A stretch of DNA of 64,000 nucleotides from Eubacterium ruminantium (GTDB lineage Bacteria > Bacillota > Clostridia > Lachnospirales > Lachnospiraceae), in the NCBI RefSeq assembly GCF_900167085.1, contig NZ_FUXA01000004.1, forward strand, positions 269,985 to 333,984, written 5' to 3'. The notes below the pieces were generated by a model, which worked only from the letters and a program-made list of their open reading frames with translations, made no database searches and was not told the origin of the DNA. Shown here in pieces: positions 51,869 to 59,338 of this stretch (position 1 is the first letter of the stretch; each line of letters begins with the position of its first letter). The translations under genes were made by a program, and so were the position numbers.

Positions 51869-52810
51869 ATGCAAATACCTGTAAACAAAAATGCATCAGA
51901 GAATGCAAAAATGTTATTGAACTATTTATCTGAGACAGCGGGAAAAGCTATTATAACAGGACAGCACACTCAGACCATACCGATGGAAGAGGTTGATTAT
52001 ATTTTTTCAAAGACAGGGAAAAAACCGAAACTTCGAGGCTTTGAGCTGTTAAGCTATTCCCCAAATATCAATTATGAAAATGCATCAAATGAATGCCTTA
52101 CAGAAATATACGAGAACCGTGAGACTTTGAAAACTGCAATGAAATGGGCTGAAAATTCAGAAGGGATTTTGACATTTTCTTTTCATTGGTTTTCTCCACT
52201 TGGTGGACACGATAAAAGTTTTTATACAAAAAATACAGATTTTGATGCTGCAAAAATCCTGGTAGAAGGGTCTTCAGAAAGAGAAGCATTTTATCATGAT
52301 ATGAAGATAATAGCTGACTATCTGAAACCATTTTCAGAAAAAGATATTCCTATTCTCTGGCGCCCATTTCACGAGTCAGACGGAGAATGGTTCTGGTGGG
52401 GAGCAAAGGGCCCGGAAATAGCTAAGAAACTTTATATTCTCATGTATCATTATTTTACGGAGACTTGCCATTTGAATAATCTTTTATGGGTGTGGAACTG
52501 TCGTTTGCCTGAGGGATATCCGGGTGATGAATATGTTGATGTTATTTCTGTGGACATTTATCTGACAGAATATAAATCTACCGACTACCGTGATGAATAT
52601 TTGAAACTAATAAATGATACAACGAAAAATAAGGTGGCGGCACTGGCAGAGGTAGGCTACCTTCCTGATATCAAAATGTTGGAGCAGTCTCATACTCCGT
52701 GGGCTTATTATATGACATGGTCGAAGGAATTCTGCATCGGCGAGCAATACAATACTGTAGAACAGCTACGCAACATGTATGAAAGTCCATATGCAATCGT
52801 AGAAACGTAG
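51869..52810 (+). CDS. Intracellular GH26 beta-mannanase-type hydrolase
   Basis: A 313-residue glycoside hydrolase of family 26 without a signal peptide, so it works in the cytoplasm on imported oligosaccharides. The acid/base Glu is in ILWRPFHESDGEWFWWGAKG (about residue 170) and the nucleophile in AALAEVGYLPD (about 265). Further GH26 marks are ITGQHTQ near the N-terminus and WVWNCRLPEGYPGDEYVDVI. The gene is about 11 bp behind the epimerase, with AAAGGAG before its ATG; together they break manno-oligosaccharides into mannosyl-glucose or shorter sugars. The small size shows that no binding module is attached. Confidence 0.88.
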   Translation: MQIPVNKNASENAKMLLNYLSETAGKAIITGQHTQTIPMEEVDYIFSKTGKKPKLRGFELLSYSPNINYENASNECLTEIYENRETLKTAMKWAENSEGILTFSFHWFSPLGGHDKSFYTKNTDFDAAKILVEGSSEREAFYHDMKIIADYLKPFSEKDIPILWRPFHESDGEWFWWGAKGPEIAKKLYILMYHYFTETCHLNNLLWVWNCRLPEGYPGDEYVDVISVDIYLTEYKSTDYRDEYLKLINDTTKNKVAALAEVGYLPDIKMLEQSHTPWAYYMTWSKEFCIGEQYNTVEQLRNMYESPYAIVET

Positions 52811-52852
52811 AAGCATTTCGGCTCTTTTTATGTTATATTAGAACTATACTTA

Positions 52853-52994
52853 TCTGCATTCTATTTGGGCAGGGCAGGAGCTGTACCGCAAGGGCAACAG
52901 CGAAGAGGAATTCATGAATATCCTGCAGAAGAATATGCAACCCGTGTATGATTCTGCCAGACGGCAGGGCTATGAAATTTGGAATAGAGCATGA
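52853..52994 (+). pseudogene. C-terminal fragment of the HNH protein family
   Basis: An open frame (SIWAGQELYRKGNSEEEFMN, ILQKNMQPVYDSARRQGYEI) matches the last ~46 residues of the HNH protein at 47192-48370, with many silent differences, so it is an older paralogous copy and not a fresh duplicate. Everything upstream is missing. It lies between the GH26 gene and the rhodanese gene. Confidence 0.75.
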
Positions 52995-53100
52995 TCACCA
53001 CAGGAATTTAAAAAAGATTATGACCGGTAGATGCTGCGTGGAATAGAGCGTGATACGGCGGTATATAATTCACCACAGGAAAAAATGGAGGCTAAATAAA

Positions 53101-53418
53101 ATGGCTTATAAAAAGATATCAATGGATGAGGCGAGAAAGATTTTTGAATCCGGCGCAGATGGTTCATACACTATTTTGGATGTCAGACGCTTGGATGAAT
53201 TTTCAAGTGGACATATACCGGGAGCAATCAATGTGGCAAATGAATCAATCGGAACAGAAGCGCCGGCAGAACTTCCGGACAAGAATCAGCTGATATATGT
53301 ATACTGCAGAAGCGGCAATAGAAGTAAGCAGGCTGCCGAAAAGTTAGTAGCGCAGGGATACACTAACATTGTTGATATTGGCGGAATTATTGACTGGAAA
53401 GGTAAGATTGAAAAATAA
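53101..53418 (+). CDS. Rhodanese-like sulfurtransferase
   Basis: A 105-residue single-domain rhodanese. The active-site Cys lies in YVYCRSGNRSKQAAEKL (about residue 73), a six-residue CRSGNRS loop typical of sulfurtransferases; DVRRLDEFSSGHIPGAINV is the conserved front motif. It moves sulfane sulfur in the cytoplasm (no signal peptide). The ATG at 53101 has GGAGG upstream; the longer frame from 53050 has none. Its TAA overlaps the ATG of the ArsC-like gene, so the two are translated as a pair, probably for thiol redox or sulfur relay. Confidence 0.88.
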   Translation: MAYKKISMDEARKIFESGADGSYTILDVRRLDEFSSGHIPGAINVANESIGTEAPAELPDKNQLIYVYCRSGNRSKQAAEKLVAQGYTNIVDIGGIIDWKGKIEK

Positions 53419-53759
53419 TGAATATACAGATTTTTGGTACGAAGAAGTGCAATGATACGAAAAAGGCCGAGCGATTTTTCAAAGAGCGAGGAATCAAATA
53501 TCAGTTTGTGGATATGAAAGAAAAAGGCATGAGCAAGGGAGAATTTACATCAGTCGCTCAGGCAAATGGCGGAATAGATAACATGATCAACTGGGAAGGA
53601 AAGGATAAGGATATCCTTGCACTCATCAAATATATTGCCGATGAGGACAAGCTTGAGAAAATCCTTGAGAATCAATCAGTGATCAAAACCCCTGTTGTAA
53701 GAAATGGAAAGCAGTCAACTTTAGGATATCAGCCTGATGTTTGGAAGAGCTGGAATTAA
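53418..53759 (+). CDS. ArsC/Spx-family reductase-like protein
   Basis: A 113-residue thioredoxin-fold protein of the ArsC family: IFGTKKCNDTKKAERFFKER (Cys at about 10), VDMKEKGMSKGEF, and KTPVVRNGKQSTLGYQPDVW with the cis-Pro motif. There is a single Cys and no CxxC, so it is neither Spx-like redox switch nor clearly an arsenate reductase; the Arg set of arsenate reductases is not obvious. It overlaps the rhodanese stop by one base. It may use that sulfurtransferase as a partner. Confidence 0.8.
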   Translation: MNIQIFGTKKCNDTKKAERFFKERGIKYQFVDMKEKGMSKGEFTSVAQANGGIDNMINWEGKDKDILALIKYIADEDKLEKILENQSVIKTPVVRNGKQSTLGYQPDVWKSWN

Positions 53760-53773
53760 CATTGAGATAATCG

Positions 53774-53812
53774 AATGGGCAGTCAAGCCGTTTAGCGGGA
53801 CTGCCCATTTAT
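53774..53812. terminator. Terminator between convergent genes
   Basis: Perfect 11-bp stem AATGGGCAGTC (53774-53784) / GACTGCCCATT (53799-53809), 14-nt loop, followed by TATTGAG. It ends the ArsC-like transcript, and may act on both strands. Confidence 0.75.
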
Positions 53813-53815
53813 TGA

Positions 53816-53833
53816 GTGCGCCTAGCGGCGCAC
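53816..53833. terminator. GC-rich hairpin, possible second terminator
   Basis: GTGCGCC (53816-53822) / GGCGCAC (53827-53833) with loop TAGC. It lies just downstream of the minus-strand GH51 gene and could stop transcription from that side. Confidence 0.5.
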
Positions 53834-53856
53834 GTTTCATATATATGATAGATTTA

Positions 53857-55386
<1,530 letters not shown>

Positions 55387-55513
55387 CTATGATATATATA
55401 ATGGATAATTCTGCAAGAATACTGACATATCCTGCAAAAAAAGATAAATAGAATAAGATTGGGCGTCGACCGGCAGGGCGGGATATGCTATGATATGGAT
55501 GGAGGATGAGAGC

Positions 55514-56296
55514 ATGCATATAACGAATATTGGAATAAATCACTGGCATGATCCGGATTTTTTTATCAATCGACCACAAGGGTCCGGGGATTATCTTATA
55601 CTGCTGATAAAAAGTAAGGCTATATTTACATTTTCGGAAGGTGATACCGAAGCATCTGCGGGAAATGTGGTCTTATATAAGAAGGGAACTCCGCAGTTTT
55701 ACCGTGCGGATGGAGAGCGTTTCGGCAACGACTGGTTTCATTTTCTCCCGGACAATGAGGAGGATTTACAATTTCTGCAGGGGCTGGATATTGCCTATGA
55801 CCGGCTTCATTTTTCACAAAATCTTTCAGAACCGGCAAAGATTATGGAGATGCTCTGTCACGAGTATTTCTTTGATCATCCCAATAAAACCGAGTCCATT
55901 AATCTGTTGCTTCGGCTTTTCTTTATCAAGTTGAGTGAAGCGTTACATTCAACATCACAAGGAAGAAACGGCACGAACTATGAGAAGATATCGGCTCTTC
56001 GAATCTCAATTTATAATGATCCAGCGCGGGACTGGAGCATTTCGGCAATCTCCAATGTCTTGGCGATGAGTCCGTCATCATTTCAACATACGTATAAAAA
56101 ACTCTTTGGAGTTGCGCCGGTAAATGACGTGATCGCCGCTCGTGTTGAACGTGCAAAGTACCTTCTGTCCACCACGGATCACAGTATCAAACAGATTGCT
56201 CATATCTGCGGGTATGCATCGGATATGCATTTTGTGCGGCAATTTGGAAAGATCACAGGGATGCGTCCGACAGAGTTTCGAAACAGATCTCAGTAG
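55514..56296 (+). CDS. AraC-family transcriptional regulator
   Basis: A 260-residue regulator: N-terminal cupin-type sensor (FINRPQGSGDYLILLIKSKA, NVVLYKKGTPQFYRADGERF, HFLPDNEED) and C-terminal AraC domain (SISAISNVLAMSPSSFQHTY, VERAKYLLSTTDHSIKQIAH, GYASDMHFVRQFGKITGMRP). The ATG at 55514 has GGAGG at 55501, better than the earlier in-frame ATGs. It is divergent from the GH51 gene, with 187 bp between them, and probably activates it in response to arabinose or arabino-oligosaccharides. Specificity is inferred from position only. Confidence 0.88.
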   Translation: MHITNIGINHWHDPDFFINRPQGSGDYLILLIKSKAIFTFSEGDTEASAGNVVLYKKGTPQFYRADGERFGNDWFHFLPDNEEDLQFLQGLDIAYDRLHFSQNLSEPAKIMEMLCHEYFFDHPNKTESINLLLRLFFIKLSEALHSTSQGRNGTNYEKISALRISIYNDPARDWSISAISNVLAMSPSSFQHTYKKLFGVAPVNDVIAARVERAKYLLSTTDHSIKQIAHICGYASDMHFVRQFGKITGMRPTEFRNRSQ

Positions 56297-56298
56297 CA

Positions 56299-56400
56299 GG
56301 GAAAACATAATAATAATTGATATCCTCCCGAACACAAATGTAACGCATCTGATAAAGTCAGCATGGGAAAACATAATAATAATTGATATCCTCGCGAACA
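56299..56400. repeat. 36-bp direct repeat, two copies, 66-bp period
   Basis: GGGAAAACATAATAATAATT GATATCCTC followed by (C/G)CGAACA occurs at 56299-56334 and 56365-56400 with a single mismatch. The pair lies 52-118 bp upstream of the response regulator gene at 56452 and begins at the AraC stop. It may be a binding site for the regulator it precedes. Confidence 0.7.
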
Positions 56401-56451
56401 ATGTTTATACTGAGGAAATAAAAAGAAATACAGACTAATCGGAGAACAATA

Positions 56452-57147
56452 ATGATAATTCAGATAGTAGAAGACGATATATCGCTGAGCGAAGGTATTT
56501 CAATATCGCTTTCAGATACGGCAGATACATTTTATAAAGAACATACGATAGAGGCAGCAAAATTAGGCTATATCAAATACGGAAGCGAGATTAATCTCAT
56601 AATTCTCGATCTCAATCTTCCTGATGGAAGCGGTTATGATTATTTGAAATATGTCAGAGAAAATGGAAATGTTCCGGTTCTGATCCTGACGGCAAATGAT
56701 CTTGAAATTGATGAAGTGACAGGGCTTACCATGGGAGCTGACGATTTTCTGACAAAACCTTTCAGTCTCGCGGTTCTGAGAGCAAGAGTAAATGCACTTC
56801 TCCGCCGCAGTAAGGTCACGGAAGCAGGGGCGGCCAATACTCCATCGCCGGATGTATATGAGATGGACGGGATGGTATTTGATTTCGGAAAGCTCATTTT
56901 CAGTAAAAATGGCGAGGATCTGTTCCTCAGTGTTAATGAGCAGCGTCTTCTGAAGATACTTCTGGACAACAAGGGAATAATCCTTACCAGAGATACACTC
57001 ATTGAAAGAATATGGGGCGACAGCGGAGAGTATGTTGAAGAAAATGCTCTTTCTGTCACAGTCAACAGACTTAGAAGCAAGATAGAAACCCGAGGTGGCG
57101 AGAAGCATATAAGTACCATTTACGGCCAGGGCTACAAGTTTGAATAA
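56452..57147 (+). CDS. OmpR-family response regulator
   Basis: A 231-residue regulator: receiver with acidic pair EDD at residue 7-9, phospho-Asp in LIILDLNLPDGSGYDYL (about 52), LILTAND, and DDFLTKPF; then a winged helix domain (VNEQRLLKILLDNKG to STIYGQGYKFE). GGAGAAC before the ATG. Downstream are a kinase (57211), an ABC ATPase and a permease, the same module type as at 32-38 kb but with order regulator, kinase, ATPase, permease. Its probable target is the ABC pair. Confidence 0.92.
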   Translation: MIIQIVEDDISLSEGISISLSDTADTFYKEHTIEAAKLGYIKYGSEINLIILDLNLPDGSGYDYLKYVRENGNVPVLILTANDLEIDEVTGLTMGADDFLTKPFSLAVLRARVNALLRRSKVTEAGAANTPSPDVYEMDGMVFDFGKLIFSKNGEDLFLSVNEQRLLKILLDNKGIILTRDTLIERIWGDSGEYVEENALSVTVNRLRSKIETRGGEKHISTIYGQGYKFE

Positions 57148-57210
57148 ATAAGGAAGATAATGCAGTATAGCGAAAATGATATTTGCAAATAAAACTGCAA
57201 CAGGACGAAA

Positions 57211-58221
57211 ATGATATTTACTAATAAAACAATAGATAAACTGGATAAAATGATTGATGATGCGCTGAACGGAACCTTCTCCGAGAGCAGCTATGATGAG
57301 ACAAGAATGTCGAGGCTGGAATCGAAGTGGAAGGAATTTTTGGGAAACTCCGTGTTATCCAATCAGAATCTTGAGGCGGAGAGACGCAGGCTGGAGCAAT
57401 TTATATCTGATATATCACACCAGACCAAGACTCCGATGACTAATATAAAAATGTATACGGAACTTCTCTATGAAGAGGCGGTAAAAATCAACACCTCGAA
57501 TCGATCAGCGGCAGAGGCAGACAAAATGAATTCCTCAACGCACTCAGACACAGAGGCAGACAAAATGAATTCCTCAATTCACTCAGCCGGTGAGTCAGTC
57601 AGAATCAACTCATCAAATCACTCATCCGCGGAGTTGGAGAAATCAACACAGAAGATTTTGAAATATGCTGAGGAGATAAAGAGGCAGAATCAGAGGCTGG
57701 AATTCCTCATCGATTCGCTTACAAAACTTTCCAGATTGGAAAGCGGAACACTGGAAGTAGTGGCAGAGCATTCTGATGTAAATGAATTGATAAATTCGGC
57801 AGTGGCAGCGGCCAAGCCGAAGGCTGTAGCAAAGAACATAACATTTATGGTTCAAAATGATGCAGGCGAAGATGGTAGGACGGCATCATTTGATATGAAA
57901 TGGACACTTGAAGCATTACTGAACGTTTTGGATAATGCAGTCAAGTATTCGCCTGATGGAGGAAAAGTAACCGTTTCCACATTCGATACAAATATGTATC
58001 TCGCCATACATGTGGTGGATGAGGGAAAAGGCATTTCTGAAGAAGATGCCGCAAAGATATTCGGACGCTTTTACAGGAGCAGCGATTATCAGCAGGAGGA
58101 AGGCGTAGGAATAGGACTTTATCTTACACGAGAGATTCTCTCGAAGGAGGATGGCTATATAAAGGTCATTCCAAATGATAAGAGAGAAGGCGGAGAGTTT
58201 ATAATATATCTTAGAAAATAA
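57211..58221 (+). CDS. Soluble sensor histidine kinase with repeat insertion
   Basis: A 336-residue kinase without membrane helices. N-terminal ~60 residues (LDKMIDDALNGTFSESSYDE) are common to small Clostridial kinases; phospho-His is in SDISHQTKTPMTN (about residue 70). The DHp hairpin is interrupted by four tandem 13-residue repeats (residues 92-143; for example KMNSSTHSDTEAD) before the second helix (STQKILKYAEEIKRQNQRLE). The ATP domain follows with NVLDNAVKYSPDGG, DEGKGISEEDAAKIFGRF and GVGIGLYLTREILSKEDG. Signal input must come from a partner, probably the ABC permease. A terminator follows the gene. Confidence 0.9.
   Translation: MIFTNKTIDKLDKMIDDALNGTFSESSYDETRMSRLESKWKEFLGNSVLSNQNLEAERRRLEQFISDISHQTKTPMTNIKMYTELLYEEAVKINTSNRSAAEADKMNSSTHSDTEADKMNSSIHSAGESVRINSSNHSSAELEKSTQKILKYAEEIKRQNQRLEFLIDSLTKLSRLESGTLEVVAEHSDVNELINSAVAAAKPKAVAKNITFMVQNDAGEDGRTASFDMKWTLEALLNVLDNAVKYSPDGGKVTVSTFDTNMYLAIHVVDEGKGISEEDAAKIFGRFYRSSDYQQEEGVGIGLYLTREILSKEDGYIKVIPNDKREGGEFIIYLRK
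57484..57639 (+). repeat. Four 39-bp tandem repeats inside the kinase gene
   Basis: Units at 57484, 57523, 57562 and 57601 encode K(I/M)N(T/S)S.(R/H)S....(D/V/E); units 2 and 3 share long identical DNA runs (AAAATGAATTCCTCAA). All units are in frame. The insertion separates the two helices of the dimerisation domain. Confidence 0.85.
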
Positions 58222-58224
58222 TTA

Positions 58225-58266
58225 TTAGGGGATATCGTGCAAACATGCGGTATCCCCTAATTTTTG
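58225..58266 (+). terminator. Terminator after the kinase gene
   Basis: Perfect 10-bp stem TTAGGGGATA (58225-58234) / TATCCCCTAA (58251-58260), 16-nt loop, then TTTTTG. It separates the kinase transcript from the ABC transporter genes. Confidence 0.85.
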
Positions 58267-58300
58267 TGCAAGCATCCGATATACATAATTCTTACCCAAT

Positions 58301-58400
58301 AATTTATGAAAAACGTAATTTCAATGATTCATGCAGAACGTAATTCCTCTAATTTATGAAAAACGTAATTTCAATGATTCATGCAAAATGTGATTCTTCG
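58301..58400. repeat. 50-bp tandem duplication with 25-bp substructure
   Basis: AATTTATGAAAAACGTAATT... is repeated head to tail at 58301-58350 and 58351-58400. Each 50-bp unit contains two related halves, each carrying (A)ACGTAATT or a close variant, so four ~25-bp sub-units can be seen. It lies between the kinase terminator and the ABC ATPase start, with no gene. Confidence 0.75.
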
Positions 58401-58425
58401 AATTCTTTCAAAAATGAAAGAATTC
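58400..58425. promoter_or_regulatory. Perfect palindrome upstream of the ABC ATPase gene
   Basis: GAATTCTTTCA / TGAAAGAATTC, 11 bp each, around AAAA. No T-run follows, so it is more likely a protein-binding site than a terminator. It is 78 bp upstream of the ATPase start and may be the operator of this ABC transporter. Confidence 0.55.
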
Positions 58426-58502
58426 AGAAATAATCTGGAAAGAAACAGATGATATTATAGCTTTTGTAAAATAAAGCATAAGAAACGAGACGGAGGACAT
58501 AA

Positions 58503-59165
58503 ATGAGTATACTGGTTGCAGAACATATAAAAAAATATTACGGAGAAAATGAAACATTGGTAAAGGCGCTTGATGATGTAAGCTTGTCTGTTGAAAGAGG
58601 AGAGTTTGTAAGCATCATAGGTACAAGCGGAAGCGGTAAATCAACACTGCTTCATATGCTTGGAGGACTTGATAATCCGACTGCTGGAAAGATAATCATA
58701 GATGATAAAGATATATCGGAACTTAAGGGTGATGAGCTTTGCATTTTCAGAAGAAGGAAGATTGGATTCATTTTCCAGAGCTTTAATCTGGTGCCGAGCA
58801 TTTCGGTTTATGACAATGTAGTTCTTCCGATACAGTTGGACGGCAGGAAGGTTGATAAGGAATATATAGATAATGTTATTGAAACTCTTGGAATATCAAA
58901 GAAGCTGAAGGCTCTTCCTTCTAAGCTTTCGGGCGGACAGCAGCAGAGAGTTGCTATTGCAAGAGCACTCGCATCGAAGCCTGCGATAATCCTGGCAGAC
59001 GAACCTACAGGTAATCTGGACACAAAGACAAGTCAGGATGTATTGGGACTTCTGAAGACCACAGGACAAAAGTTCAATCAGACCATTGTCATGATCACAC
59101 ATAATGATGAGATTGCCCAAATGGCAGACAGAACTATAAGGATCGAAGATGGTCATATCGTATAA
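58503..59165 (+). CDS. MacB-type ABC transporter ATP-binding protein
   Basis: A 220-residue ATPase: Walker [17 protein letters not shown] (about residue 40), Q-loop FQSFNLVP, signature [19 protein letters not shown], Walker [13 protein letters not shown] and H-loop MITHNDE. It couples ATP use to the permease encoded 173 bp downstream. CGGAGGAC precedes the ATG. It is similar over its whole length to the ATPase at 34820-35506. Unusual short tandem repeats occupy the gaps on both sides of the gene. Confidence 0.92.
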   Translation: MSILVAEHIKKYYGENETLVKALDDVSLSVERGEFVSIIGTSGSGKSTLLHMLGGLDNPTAGKIIIDDKDISELKGDELCIFRRRKIGFIFQSFNLVPSISVYDNVVLPIQLDGRKVDKEYIDNVIETLGISKKLKALPSKLSGGQQQRVAIARALASKPAIILADEPTGNLDTKTSQDVLGLLKTTGQKFNQTIVMITHNDEIAQMADRTIRIEDGHIV

Positions 59166-59192
59166 TCGTAAATAAATTTGATGTATGAGTTT

Positions 59193-59292
59193 CCGGAATC
59201 TGACAGAACAAACTCTGTCGGAACAGAGCGGAACAGAATCTGCCGGAATCTGACAGAACAAACTCTGCCGGAACAGAGTGGAACAGAATCTA
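59193..59292. repeat. 50-bp tandem duplication between ATPase and permease genes
   Basis: CCGGAATCTGACAGAACAAA... is repeated at 59193-59242 and 59243-59292, with a partial third start (TCGGAATA). As in the repeat upstream of the ATPase gene, each 50-bp unit splits into two related 25-bp halves (CGGAA....AGAACA.A.TCTG). It lies in the transcribed spacer. Confidence 0.75.
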
Positions 59293-59338
59293 TCGGAATA
59301 TAAAAAAATATAAATAGCTAAATAACAGAGGGACATTA

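Noticed and set aside
53418..53759. Arsenate reductase
   Set aside because: The ArsC fold is clear, but there is no ars context and the substrate-binding Arg set is not visible.
56299..56400. Minimal CRISPR (36-bp repeat, 30-bp spacer)
   Set aside because: Repeat length and spacing would fit, but there are only two copies, no third repeat, no leader and no cas genes; a regulatory direct repeat is simpler.
58301..58400. Possible CRISPR array from regular repeats
   Set aside because: Only two 50-bp units, directly adjoining, with no unique spacers and no cas genes in the window.
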